NCBI RefSeq assembly: GCF_023273875.1
Contig: NZ_CP096882.1
Location: forward strand, 4,030,001-4,094,000
DNA length: 64,000 nucleotides
Direction of reading: 5' to 3'
Source: Pseudarthrobacter sp. SSS035
GTDB lineage: Bacteria > Actinomycetota > Actinomycetes > Actinomycetales > Micrococcaceae
The translations under genes and the position numbers were made by a program. The notes below the pieces were generated by a model that saw only the letters and a list, made by a program, of their open reading frames with translations, did no database searches and was not told the DNA's origin. Shown one piece after another: positions 25,457 to 34,510 of the stretch (position 1 is its first letter; each line of letters opens with the position of its first letter).

Positions 25457-25519
25457 AATATCGATTTGCGCCTGCATGCTGGATACAGCTGCACATCGCA
25501 GGACGAACCCCAGGAGCAA

Positions 25520-26191
25520 ATGATGATCAAACTTGTGTGCCTCGACATGGCCGGAACCACCGTGCTGGACGGCGGCGTAGTGCAGGAAGCCTTCGAAACG
25601 GCCGTTGCCGAAATGGGTCTGGTCCCCGGCTCCGAGCAGAACCGCAAGGCAGTCCAATACGCCATCGAGACCATGGGCCAGAGCAAGATCGAGGTCTTCA
25701 CCGAAATCTTCGGCGGGGACGCCGCAGCCGCCGCGGAGGCCAACCGCAGGTTCGAAGAAGCCTACGGACGCAGCATCGCCTCCGTGGGCGTCACTGCCGT
25801 GCCCGGTGCCGTGGAAACCATCAAGGAACTCAAGGCCAAGGGCATCAAGGTCGTCTTGACCACCGGCTTCTCGCCTGAGACCCGGGACAGCCTGATTGGC
25901 GCCCTGGGCTGGGAGGAACTCGTGGATGACGCGCTCTCTCCTGCGGACGCCGGACGCGGCCGCCCGGCCCCGGACATGATCCTTACCGCCATGATCCGCC
26001 ACGGCATTGAGGATGTCCGCGAAGTCGCCGCTGCCGGCGACACCACCAGCGACCTCCTGGCTGGAACCCGTTCCGGTGCCTCCGTGGTGGCGGGCGTGCT
26101 GACCGGTGCCCACAGCCGGGAGGAACTCGCCGTCATGCCTCACACCCACATCCTGGAGTCCGTCACGGAACTGCCTGCCCTCCTCGGTTAA
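25520..26191 (+). CDS. Phosphonatase-like HAD hydrolase
   Basis: ATG 25520 behind AGGAG gives 223 residues. The HAD nucleophile motif is LVCLDMAGTTV (D9). The D-x-A-G-T form is that of phosphonoacetaldehyde hydrolase relatives. Motif II (VVLTTGFS) and the later AAAGDTTSDLLAG acidic motif are intact. It resembles the phosphonatase-like hydrolases found with phnD/C/E rather than classical PhnX, and probably dephosphonates a phosphonate aldehyde or dephosphorylates a product of that pathway. First gene of the rightward operon. Confidence 0.8.
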   Translation: MMIKLVCLDMAGTTVLDGGVVQEAFETAVAEMGLVPGSEQNRKAVQYAIETMGQSKIEVFTEIFGGDAAAAAEANRRFEEAYGRSIASVGVTAVPGAVETIKELKAKGIKVVLTTGFSPETRDSLIGALGWEELVDDALSPADAGRGRPAPDMILTAMIRHGIEDVREVAAAGDTTSDLLAGTRSGASVVAGVLTGAHSREELAVMPHTHILESVTELPALLG

Positions 26192-26290
26192 GACGCCAGC
26201 AGCCGATCAAGACCGGGTGGGCCGCCCCCTCCGGCCAGCCCGCCCCTCCTTCGCGCCACCCCACACCCTCACCAGAACAGGTTCCCTATC

Positions 26291-27241
26291 ATGAAGCGCA
26301 TATCCCTTGCTGCCGCTGCCGCCCTCGCCAGCATCGCCCTCCTCTCCGCTTGCGCCCCTGCCGCGCCGGAAGTAAATGCCGGCGGGTTCCCTTCCGAGCT
26401 CGTTGTCGGCGTCATCCCCAACGAAAACTCCAGCGACCTCTCCAGCAGCTACGAGCCACTGATCAAGATGCTGGAAGAGGAAACCGGCTCCAAGGTCAAG
26501 CTTCAGCAGGCAAGCGACTATGCCGGCATCGTTGAAGGCATGATCGCGGATCGCGTGGACATCGCCTTCCTCGGCCCGTTCTCCTACGTCATCGCCACCA
26601 CCAACCAGGCCGACATCAAGCCGCTGGGTGCCCTGGCAGCCAAGAAGGGCCAGCCCGCCGGCTACTACTCCCTGGGCATCACCCAGGGCAACAACACCTC
26701 GGTGGACAGCATCGAGGACTTCGCAGGCAAGGACACATGCTTCGTTGACCCGGGCTCCACGTCCGGATTCCTCTACCCGTCTTCAGGCCTCATCAAGGCC
26801 GGTGTTGCCACCAGCGGCAAGGAATCGGACATCAGCGCAGCACTCAAGCCCATCTACGCCGGCAGCCACGATGCGTCCGCACTCTCCGTAAAGAACGGCG
26901 ACTGCGAAGTGGGCTTCGCCATGCAGTCCATGGTGGAGAAAACCCTGCCGGGCAAGGGCGAACTCCAGGCCGGCGAGCTGAAGTCCGTGTGGACTTCCGA
27001 CATGATTCCGGGCTCCGTCTTCGCCGCCCGCAACAGTCTCGGCGAGGAAACCACCACGAAGCTGACAGCCCTCTTCACCGAGAAGGCCAACGCCGACTAC
27101 TTCGAGTCCAAAGGCTACTGCACCGGCGCCGAGTGCCTGATCACCGGCGAACACGCCTGGGGCGTTGTCCCGGCCGCTGACGCCGACTACGACGGCATCC
27201 GCAATGTCTGCGCGGCCACGAAGTCCGAAAAGTGCGAATAG
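26291..27241 (+). CDS. phnD: Phosphonate/phosphite ABC transporter substrate-binding lipoprotein
   Basis: A 316-residue PhnD. The lipobox LLSAC (C21) predicts a membrane-anchored binding protein. The body has the PhnD signature start (LVVGVIPNENSSDLSSSYEP), then RVDIAFLGPFSYV and the ligand-loop region FVDPGSTSGFLYPSS. It captures phosphonate or phosphite outside the cell for PhnC/PhnE. It ends in the overlap with phnC. Confidence 0.9.
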   Translation: MKRISLAAAAALASIALLSACAPAAPEVNAGGFPSELVVGVIPNENSSDLSSSYEPLIKMLEEETGSKVKLQQASDYAGIVEGMIADRVDIAFLGPFSYVIATTNQADIKPLGALAAKKGQPAGYYSLGITQGNNTSVDSIEDFAGKDTCFVDPGSTSGFLYPSSGLIKAGVATSGKESDISAALKPIYAGSHDASALSVKNGDCEVGFAMQSMVEKTLPGKGELQAGELKSVWTSDMIPGSVFAARNSLGEETTTKLTALFTEKANADYFESKGYCTGAECLITGEHAWGVVPAADADYDGIRNVCAATKSEKCE

Positions 27242-28062
27242 TGACTGACGCCCGTCCAGCCCGGGCGGCAATAGCCGTACCTGAACGCGAAATCTCCATC
27301 CGCACCAAGAACCTGCGAAAAAGCTTCGGTGCCTCCCAAGCTCTCAAGGGCGTTGACCTTGAAGTCGCCAAGGGCGAACTGACAGTGCTGCTGGGGCTCT
27401 CCGGATCCGGAAAGTCCACCCTCCTGCGCTGCCTGAACGGCCTGCACTCCATCACCAGCGGCGAAGCCACGGTGCTGGACGAACCGGTCCACGAGTCACA
27501 CAACCGCCGCCTTCGTGCCCTGCGCTCCCGCGTCGGCTTCATCTTCCAGCACTTCAACCTCGTAGGCCGGCTGAGCTGCCTGGAAAACGTGCTGATCGGC
27601 GCCACCGGCAGGATCCGCGGACCGCGCTACGGCGTCCTGAGCTACACCAAGGCCCAGCGCCGCGAGGCGCTGACCCACCTCGAACGCGTCGGCCTGGGCG
27701 AGCTGGCCTTCCAGCGTGCGGATTCGCTTTCCGGCGGCCAACAGCAACGCGTGGCTATCGCCCGCGCGCTGATGCAAAAACCTGAACTCATCCTCGCCGA
27801 CGAACCGGTCGCGTCGCTGGACCCGGAGAACGCGGCCAACGTTATGGACCTGCTCTTCCAGGTGTGCTTGGAGAACCGGATTACCGTCGTGTGCACACTG
27901 CACCAGGTGGACCTAGCCCTGAACTGGGCCCACCGCATCATCGGCCTGCGCAATGGCGAAAAGGTCATGGACCAGGCCGCCTCCCAGCTGGACCGCGAAC
28001 AGGTTCTGAACATCTACAAGCAGATCGACCCGGAATTGAGCACGGACGGACCGGAGCAGTGA
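27232..28062 (+). CDS. phnC: Phosphonate ABC transporter ATP-binding protein
   Basis: A 276-residue ATPase with Walker A GLSGSGKS (55-62), signature LSGGQQQRVAIARAL and Walker B ELILADEPVASLDP, plus the switch His in CTLHQVDLAL. GTG codons at 27232 and 27241 are both possible starts; both touch the phnD stop. Its TGA overlaps the phnE GTG as GTGA. Confidence 0.9.
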   Translation: MRIVTDARPARAAIAVPEREISIRTKNLRKSFGASQALKGVDLEVAKGELTVLLGLSGSGKSTLLRCLNGLHSITSGEATVLDEPVHESHNRRLRALRSRVGFIFQHFNLVGRLSCLENVLIGATGRIRGPRYGVLSYTKAQRREALTHLERVGLGELAFQRADSLSGGQQQRVAIARALMQKPELILADEPVASLDPENAANVMDLLFQVCLENRITVVCTLHQVDLALNWAHRIIGLRNGEKVMDQAASQLDREQVLNIYKQIDPELSTDGPEQ

Positions 28063-29630
28063 ACAAGACCGCCACCCGCGCCAGGCTCGAGCCGTACCCG
28101 CCCGCGGTGAGTCCATCGCCGTCGCTCTGTCCCCCCTTCTCCCGCGAGAAACTCACCCTGTGGATCCTGTTTGCCACGATCATCCCGCTGACCGCCATCA
28201 GCGCCAACCACATCGAGTTCGACCTGCGCGCCCTCGGCGGCGGCTTCGAAGACGTGGCCAACCTGATCGCACGCATGCTTCCGCCAGAGGTTAGCGATCC
28301 CCCGCGAATTGGCGAGCTCCTCCTCGAAACGCTCATGATGGCTCTGCTCGGTACCGTTCTGGCAACCGTGCTGTCCATCCCGCTGGCGTTCCTGGCAGCC
28401 GCCAACACCAGCCCCCACCCGCTGGTACAGCGGGCGGCGCGCATGATCATCACCATGTGCCGCGCCGTGCCGGACCTGGTCTTTGCTGTCCTCTTTGTCC
28501 GGGCCCTCGGCATCGGCGTCTTGCCCGGTGTCCTGGCGCTGGCCCTGCACTCGGTCGGCATGATGGCCAAGCTCTTCGCGGACGCCATCGAACAGATCGA
28601 CGAAGGCCCCCGCGAGGCCGTGCGTGCCACGGGAGCAGCCCGCCTGAGCGAGCTGGTCACCGGTGTCCTGCCGCAGGTCATCCCCGCGTGGATCGGCACT
28701 TTCATCTACCGCGTGGACATCAACCTGCGCACCTCCGTGGTGCTCGGCTTCGTCGGCGCCGGCGGCATCGGCTTTGCGCTCCAGGACGCCCTGCGCGGAC
28801 TGATGTACGAGAGCGCGATGGGGATCGTGCTGATCATCCTGGTGATCATCGCGGCCATGGAGGTTGTGGCAATCGGCCTGCGCCGGACCTTGTTGGACCC
28901 CGCCTCGGGCAGCGGCCCGGCACCCCGGGCCATACCGGCGTCGTCCTCCGTGCGGCCGCCGTGGACGCGCGACCGGATCATCCGCACGGCCACGGGCGCG
29001 GCAACTGTCGGGGCGATCGTCTGGTCATTCGTCCACCTGCGCATCAACCCGCTGGCGCCCATCGCATCCGGCGGCGAACTCATCGCCGTCTTCGGACGCC
29101 TGCTCCCGCCGTCGATCGATGGAGTGGAGGCGGTGCTGTTCACCGCGGTGGTGGAAACGCTGGCCATCGGGCTGGTGGCCACGGTGCTGGGCGCCATCCT
29201 GGCTGTGCCCGTGGGAATCCTCGCGGCCGGCAACATCTCGCCCTCCCGTCCGGTGTACTGGGCGGCCCGTGCGGTGGTGCTGGTGGTCCGCGCCATCCCG
29301 GAACTGATCCTGGCAGTCATCTTCGTCGCGGCGATCGGGCTCGGACCCATGGCCGGTGCCCTGGCGCTCGCTGTCGGCACCATCGGCTTTCTCGGCAAGC
29401 TCGTGGCGGACTCCATTGAGGAGATCCCCTCCGGTCCCATCGAGGCCGTCCGGTCCGTGGGCGGCGGCTGGTGGGACCAGTTGTTCTCAGCCGTCATTCC
29501 ACAGTCCCTGCCGCAGCTGGTTGGTCACTGGATGTACATGCTGGACGTCAACATCCGTACCTCCACGGTGCTGGGCATCGTCGGCGCCGGCGGAATCGGC
29601 TTCCTTCTGATGGAGTCCATCCGCGCCTGA
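28059..29630 (+). CDS. phnE: Double-length phosphonate permease PhnE, frameshifted near its end
   Basis: A GTG at 28059 overlaps the phnC stop. The 523 residues hold two complete BPD-transporter domains in tandem: the first (about 80-280) with EAVRATGAARLSELVTGVLP and GAGGIGFALQ, the second (about 340-523) with EAVRSVGGGWWDQLFSAVIP and GAGGIGFLLM. One polypeptide thus replaces a PhnE dimer. The frame stops after MESIRA. With one base added at 29627 it would read on as LNFDVAGTIILIIFVIVFAI (a last membrane helix) and end ERLSAWIRTHVR at 29725. So the final ~32 residues are out of frame by one base: a real mutation, a sequencing error or slippage. Confidence 0.85.
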   Translation: MNKTATRARLEPYPPAVSPSPSLCPPFSREKLTLWILFATIIPLTAISANHIEFDLRALGGGFEDVANLIARMLPPEVSDPPRIGELLLETLMMALLGTVLATVLSIPLAFLAAANTSPHPLVQRAARMIITMCRAVPDLVFAVLFVRALGIGVLPGVLALALHSVGMMAKLFADAIEQIDEGPREAVRATGAARLSELVTGVLPQVIPAWIGTFIYRVDINLRTSVVLGFVGAGGIGFALQDALRGLMYESAMGIVLIILVIIAAMEVVAIGLRRTLLDPASGSGPAPRAIPASSSVRPPWTRDRIIRTATGAATVGAIVWSFVHLRINPLAPIASGGELIAVFGRLLPPSIDGVEAVLFTAVVETLAIGLVATVLGAILAVPVGILAAGNISPSRPVYWAARAVVLVVRAIPELILAVIFVAAIGLGPMAGALALAVGTIGFLGKLVADSIEEIPSGPIEAVRSVGGGWWDQLFSAVIPQSLPQLVGHWMYMLDVNIRTSTVLGIVGAGGIGFLLMESIRA

Positions 29631-29700
29631 ACTTCGACGTGGCCGGAACGATCATCCTGATCATTTTCGTCATCGTCTTCGCGATCGAAAGGCTTTCCGC

Positions 29701-30864
29701 ATGGATACGCACACACGTCCGCTGACCGTCTCCGCCCAGGTCTGGACCGGCGGACAGGACTTCGAGCCACAGGACCTGCCGGCACCGGAACTCGCCCCCA
29801 GCGAGGCACTGGCCAGAATCGACTTGGCGACTGTCTGTGGTTCGGACATGCACACAGTCTCCGGCCGACGGCCCGGGCCCTTCCCCGGGATCCTCGGGCA
29901 TGAAGCGGTGGGCACCATCGTCGCCACCGGACCGGGCGGCGTCCGTGACCACCGCGGCAGGGAACTCACGCTGGGAGACCGGGTGGTCTGGAGCGTGACC
30001 GTTGCCTGCGGCGAATGCGACCGCTGCGCCTCGGGGATGACGGCGAAATGCCGCACCCTGCTCAAGACAGGCCACGAACCGCTGGACGGTGCCTGGGGCC
30101 TGTCCGGTGGCTACGCTTCGCACATCCACCTGCCTCGCGGCATCACTCTGGTATCGGTTCCGGACGGAATTTCCGATCTGGCCGCGGCACCTTCCGCCTG
30201 TGCGACAGCCACGGTCATAGCCGTCCTCGAGGCGGCCGGTACTCCCAAAGGCCGGCGCGTACTGGTCAGCGGCGCCGGGATGCTGGGGATCGTCGCCTGC
30301 GCTGTGGCCAGCTCCCGCGGCGCGGCATCGGTTGAGGTCCGCGATCTGAATCCCGAACGCCTGGAGCTTGCCCGCAAGTTCGGCGCCACCCGGACCACGA
30401 CTACGGGTGAGTACCTTGGCAGCGGCGCATACGACGTCGCCGTGGAACTCTCCGGCGCACAATCCGCTGTTGCTTCAGCGCTCGCCGCGCTCGATACCGG
30501 CGGCCGGTTGGTGCTCGCAGGCTCGGTTTCTCCCGGACCAGCGGTCGCGATGGACCCAGAACGCATGGTCCGGTCCCTCCTCACCGTGACCGGCGTGCAC
30601 AACTACGAACCTATACACCTTCAACAAGCCATGGACTTCCTCGACGAGACCCGGAACACACATGACTGGGATTCGCTCGTGGAAGAGCCCCGCCCGCTTT
30701 CGGAGCTGGGCTCCCTGATGAAACCCTCCCGGGGTGGCCGGCTGCGAACATCGGTCACGCCTTTCCTTCGCCGTGGTCGAGAGCAAACATCACCGCCTGG
30801 ACCAGAACAGTCCGGGGGACTTACACCACCAGCCGCAGCGGCCTTTCGCCCAACCTCACCGTGA
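29701..30864 (+). CDS. Zinc alcohol dehydrogenase of the phosphonate cluster
   Basis: A 387-residue MDR dehydrogenase. Catalytic zinc residues appear in VCGSDMHTVSG and GILGHEAVG, the structural-zinc cysteines in VACGECDRCASGMTAKC, and the cofactor loop in VLVSGAGMLGIVAC. It matches in type the alcohol dehydrogenases repeatedly found beside phnDCE and phosphonatase-like hydrolases. It probably oxidises a hydroxyphosphonate or its alcohol product. The start lies 24 nt before the end of the frameshifted phnE tail. The last ~35 residues (Pro/Ser/Gly-rich) are unlike the family and may be a 3' extension after disruption. Confidence 0.8.
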   Translation: MDTHTRPLTVSAQVWTGGQDFEPQDLPAPELAPSEALARIDLATVCGSDMHTVSGRRPGPFPGILGHEAVGTIVATGPGGVRDHRGRELTLGDRVVWSVTVACGECDRCASGMTAKCRTLLKTGHEPLDGAWGLSGGYASHIHLPRGITLVSVPDGISDLAAAPSACATATVIAVLEAAGTPKGRRVLVSGAGMLGIVACAVASSRGAASVEVRDLNPERLELARKFGATRTTTTGEYLGSGAYDVAVELSGAQSAVASALAALDTGGRLVLAGSVSPGPAVAMDPERMVRSLLTVTGVHNYEPIHLQQAMDFLDETRNTHDWDSLVEEPRPLSELGSLMKPSRGGRLRTSVTPFLRRGREQTSPPGPEQSGGLTPPAAAAFRPTSP

Positions 30865-31350
30865 TTTCCTGGCCCCAGGATGCGGTCAGCCGGTCTGGTC
30901 CATGCCGTCACCGAAGACCATCAGCTGGTCGGATGCCACCGTGAACCGGAGCGTTTCGCCCGCCTCCAGCCCACCCTCGGTCAAGGAGACTCCGGTGATC
31001 GAGGAGGGCCAGGCCTCCCGGACAAACCAGGCGAGCTGGGGTCAGCCGGTGCCGGCAAGGCGCGGCCTCAGCATTCGAGGGCAATCGATGCGCACCCGCC
31101 TTGGCGCCTGTGCCTGTGCCTGCGGAGACGATCACCCCGGACGAGGACTGCCGTTCGGTCTGGCCGTCCGGGGCGGTGAGCTGATACCGGGCCGACTGGT
31201 GCGAGGCGTGCCCGATGAAGATCTGGCGGATGACCGCGGGCGACGCCGGCCGCCCCACAGCTCTCTTCAGGCTCGCCGAAACGGCCCGCCCGACGGCAGG
31301 CCAGCCCACGCATGCCGTGCTGAATCTGCCGCTGATGCGCCCGCGTAACT
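30865..31350 (-). pseudogene. Decayed ABC-transporter ATPase C-terminus (TOBE-like), low certainty
   Basis: No intact gene fits this 490-bp gap. On the minus strand broken frames read like the C-terminal TOBE region of sugar/polyamine ABC ATPases: SSITGVSLTEGGLEAGETL with FTVASDQLMVFG (about 30895-31010), then ASWGQEITVRLGERPLRLVV (about 30820-30885, partly inside the dehydrogenase end), and RYQLTAPDGQT near 31160-31190. Stops and frame changes separate the pieces. Confidence 0.35.
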
Positions 31351-31358
31351 GACGCCCC

Positions 31359-32423
31359 CTAGTGACGGGGGAGCGTGGGATCCCGCCGTGGCCTGGGCTT
31401 CACCAGTCGCCCGACGGTACCAACTGCGGCGTTGCGGATTCCTGAGCCGGTATCCATCATGGCGAATTGGCCCATCAGGCGCGAGGCCGGTACGAGCCGC
31501 TGAGTCCGCGCCCGTCGCTCCTTGTCGAACACGGCAAGACCCGCCTCGACAGAGGAGGCCTGTGCCACGGCCCGCCCCAGCGTGGCCCCATCAACGATGG
31601 CCTCGCAGGCCCCGCGTCCAAGGAAGGGCGCCATTGCGTGGGCGGCGTCGCCCACAAGCGCAGTGTTCCCGGTGACAAACGAATGCAACTTTGGCGTCTC
31701 GAAGAGTCCGTGATGCAGGACTGCAGTCTTTTCGATCCTGCCGATCAGCTCCCGCACCCCGCCGTGCCAGGTGCCGAAATGGTTCACTATGTGGGGCAGG
31801 TGCGGTCCGTCAAACGTCCGATCGGCGCGGATGCATGCATACCAGTTGGTCGCATCAGGGCCTGCTGGCGTGATGCCGAACAGTGCCCCGGGGGCCCAGG
31901 TCTCGCCGTATTCGGCCACAGCGCCCTTGACGGTGCCCCGCCAGGCGACGGCTCCAAGGGAACGGGCGGGGAACCGGTCACCGAACATCCGCTGCCGGGT
32001 GCGGCTGAACGTGCCGTCTGCACCGACCACCAGCTCCGCATCGTCCAGCTGTTCGGCCTCGATGACCTGCGTGTTGAAGCTTACGTCGATGTCCCGGGCA
32101 AGAGCGGCGAGCAACGCAGGCCGGGAGACCAGGTTCACGTCGGCGCCCCCGGGAGCGGTCAGCAATGTCCGCCCCGCCGGCGTCCACAGTCGGGTTCCTG
32201 CGCCAGCAGCAATATGCGCCCAGCCGACAGCGCGGCGCGAGGCGTCAACACCAATACCATCGAGGGCCTTCATGGCGGCCGGCCACATGCCCAGCATGGT
32301 GCCCGACGTCGGCAGGGCCGCGGCCTGCTCCAGAACTGTCACTGACCAGCCGTGACGCTTCAGGGCCCGTGCTGTGCTCAGGCCGCTGATGCCCGCACCG
32401 ATGATGACCGCTGAATGTCCCAC
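31359..32423 (-). CDS. FAD-dependent aromatic-ring-type monooxygenase
   Basis: A 354-residue group-A flavoprotein monooxygenase. It has the N-terminal dinucleotide motif VIIGAGISGLSTARAL, a DG-type motif ELVVGADGTFSRTR and the FAD-ribityl motif NTALVGDAAHAMAPFLGRG. Such enzymes hydroxylate phenolic or other substrates with NAD(P)H and O2. Substrate unknown. It is transcribed away from rnz. Confidence 0.8.
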   Translation of the reverse strand: MGHSAVIIGAGISGLSTARALKRHGWSVTVLEQAAALPTSGTMLGMWPAAMKALDGIGVDASRRAVGWAHIAAGAGTRLWTPAGRTLLTAPGGADVNLVSRPALLAALARDIDVSFNTQVIEAEQLDDAELVVGADGTFSRTRQRMFGDRFPARSLGAVAWRGTVKGAVAEYGETWAPGALFGITPAGPDATNWYACIRADRTFDGPHLPHIVNHFGTWHGGVRELIGRIEKTAVLHHGLFETPKLHSFVTGNTALVGDAAHAMAPFLGRGACEAIVDGATLGRAVAQASSVEAGLAVFDKERRARTQRLVPASRLMGQFAMMDTGSGIRNAAVGTVGRLVKPRPRRDPTLPRH

Positions 32424-32479
32424 GCCTCAAGGGTACAGACCCACCCACCCAAGCCGCCGGACCTGCGAGGATTGCTCTC

Positions 32480-33373
32480 ATGCGTGAAGTTGTCGTCCTC
32501 GGCACAGCCTCCCAAGTCCCGACGCGGACCCGCAACCAGAACGGGTACTTGTTGCGTTGGGACGGCGAGGGCCTGCTTTTCGATCCCGGCGAAGGGACCC
32601 AGCGGCAGATGATCCGTGCCGGCGTGTCGGCCACGCAGATTACGCGCATTTGCCTCACCCACATGCACGGTGACCACTGCTTCGGGCTACCCGGCGTGCT
32701 GTCGCGCATGGCTCTGGACGGCGTGAGTCATCCGGTCCATCTGCACTATCCCGCCTCGGGTGAGGATGTGGTCCGCGCGCTCGTAGCCATCAGCACGCCG
32801 GGGATTGACCTGAAGCTTCACCCGCATGGTGGCGCGGGAACGATCTCACCCGGCCTTGAGGTCCGGCCGCTGCGCCACCGCATAGAGACCTATGGCTACA
32901 GGCTGACTGAACCCGATGGGCGCAGTCTCCTTTCGGGAAGGCTGGCGGCGGCCGGCATTTCGGGTCCGGCCGTCGGGCGCCTGCACCGCGACGGAAGCCT
33001 GGCAGGCGTACGGCTGGAGGACGTAAGCGTTCCCCGTCCCGGCCAGCGCTTCGCCTTTGTTATGGACACGGCACTGTGTGCCGGTGCCGAGGAACTGGCC
33101 GACGGCGTCGATCTCCTCGTGGCTGAGTCCACCTTCAGCGACGACGACGCCGATCTCGCCAAGGAGTACCGTCACCTCACTGCGGGGCAGGCGGGGGAGT
33201 TGGCGGCCAGCGCCGCCGTCGGAACGCTTGTCCTCACACACTTCTCGTCACGGTACGGCGACGACGTTACGGCGCTCGCCCACCAGGCCAGGGCCCGTGC
33301 CGGCGAGGCGGCCGTGGTAGCGGCAAATGACCTGGATCGGATCGCTTTTCCCAAACGGCGGCACTGGTCCTAA
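32480..33373 (+). CDS. rnz: Ribonuclease Z
   Basis: A 297-residue MBL-fold tRNA 3' endonuclease. The zinc motif is THMHGDH (H61, H63, D65, H66), with the RNase Z context FDPGEGTQRQM upstream. Later ligands are in FVMDTALC, the AESTFSDD motif and LTHFSSRY. It removes tRNA 3' trailers. It is transcribed away from the monooxygenase gene. Confidence 0.9.
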   Translation: MREVVVLGTASQVPTRTRNQNGYLLRWDGEGLLFDPGEGTQRQMIRAGVSATQITRICLTHMHGDHCFGLPGVLSRMALDGVSHPVHLHYPASGEDVVRALVAISTPGIDLKLHPHGGAGTISPGLEVRPLRHRIETYGYRLTEPDGRSLLSGRLAAAGISGPAVGRLHRDGSLAGVRLEDVSVPRPGQRFAFVMDTALCAGAEELADGVDLLVAESTFSDDDADLAKEYRHLTAGQAGELAASAAVGTLVLTHFSSRYGDDVTALAHQARARAGEAAVVAANDLDRIAFPKRRHWS

Positions 33374-33440
33374 TCCAAGTCAGGACGTCCTGCCCTGGTG
33401 CCTCGTACGTTTCGGACATCAGAGTGTACATTCTGAGTAC

Positions 33441-34343
33441 ATGACTGAGATCCGATGGCTTGAAGCATTCGTTGCGGTTGCGGAAGAACTCCACTTTGGC
33501 CGCGCAGCGCTGCGTCTGCACACGTCACAATCCCCGCTGAGCCAGACGATCCGGAAGCTCGAGACTGACCTCGGGACGCGGCTTTTTGAGCGCAACACCA
33601 GAAGCGTGGCGCTTACGCCGGCGGGGTACGCCCTCCTTCCGCGGGCGTACCGCGTGCTCCAGGAGATGCGGCTGGCCCGCGAAGCCGCCCAGGCAGAGGT
33701 TGCCGGTATCCGGGGCAACATCAGAATCGGCTTCTCCGGTGCGGTGAACCATTTGACTCTCCCGCCCCTCACCCGCGCTGTGCGGCGGCGGCACCCCGAC
33801 ATCAAGCTGGACCTCACCAGCAGGGTGCGGACAGCCGATGGGTTGGCAAGCGTCGCAAACGGAACGCTTGACCTTGCTTTCGTCGGCCTTCCCGAATCCC
33901 CGGTGCCCACGGTCATGACGCGGCTGGTTGCCAGCGAGGAAATCGGGGCGGTACTCCCGTTGGATCATCCGCTGGCGCAGGAGAAGTCGATACCCCTGCA
34001 GGCATTGGCGGGTGACGACTTCATCTCGCCGCCAACGGACGGATCGTCCTCGATGACTGAAGTGATGCTCGCATCCTGCATGGCAGCGGGATTCCGCCCC
34101 CGCATTGTCCAGGAGATGTCGGATCCATACATGGTTCTGACCTTTGTGGCCGCCGGTGTTGGCGTCACGCTGATGAGCAGCGGAATTGCGGGCATCATTC
34201 CCTCTGGCGCGACGTACGTGGCCCTGGATGAGCCGCAGCACTACATGAATCACGCCATCGCCTGGTCCTCCGAGAATGACTCCGCCGTGCTGGCGGCCGT
34301 GCTCGCCGTCGTGGAAGAGATCTTTCCCGCTATCAACAGATGA
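33441..34343 (+). CDS. LysR-family regulator of the hydroaromatic operon
   Basis: ATG 33441 gives 300 residues. The HTH is WLEAFVAVAEELHFGRAALR with SQSPLSQTIRKLE (about 5-45). The effector domain starts near 90 (IRIGFSGAVNHLTLP). It lies directly upstream of, and on the same strand as, the transporter/shikimate-dehydrogenase operon and is its likely activator. An inverted repeat TGTAC-N7-GTACA (33425-33441) overlaps its own start, suggesting autoregulation. Confidence 0.85.
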   Translation: MTEIRWLEAFVAVAEELHFGRAALRLHTSQSPLSQTIRKLETDLGTRLFERNTRSVALTPAGYALLPRAYRVLQEMRLAREAAQAEVAGIRGNIRIGFSGAVNHLTLPPLTRAVRRRHPDIKLDLTSRVRTADGLASVANGTLDLAFVGLPESPVPTVMTRLVASEEIGAVLPLDHPLAQEKSIPLQALAGDDFISPPTDGSSSMTEVMLASCMAAGFRPRIVQEMSDPYMVLTFVAAGVGVTLMSSGIAGIIPSGATYVALDEPQHYMNHAIAWSSENDSAVLAAVLAVVEEIFPAINR

Positions 34344-34382
34344 GCGCAATATAGTCCAATAACAGCATAGTGATAGATCATT

Positions 34383-34397
34383 TTAGTCGTGGACTAA
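34383..34397. promoter_or_regulatory. Palindromic operator candidate before the transporter operon
   Basis: TTAGTC-GTG-GACTAA is perfectly symmetric and lies in the 167-bp gap between the LysR gene and the MHS transporter. The gap also holds ATAGTCCAAT at 34352, a related half-site about 30 bp away, a layout typical of LysR recognition and activation sites. Confidence 0.5.
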
Positions 34398-34510
34398 CAA
34401 AGTGATGAGAGCCACACTGGATGGAGAAGCCGCGCATCGCGGCGAACCGTTTCGCAGCATGGCCCGCGCAAGGTGCCTCGCGACGGTCCCGGTCACACGA
34501 GAGGAACACC

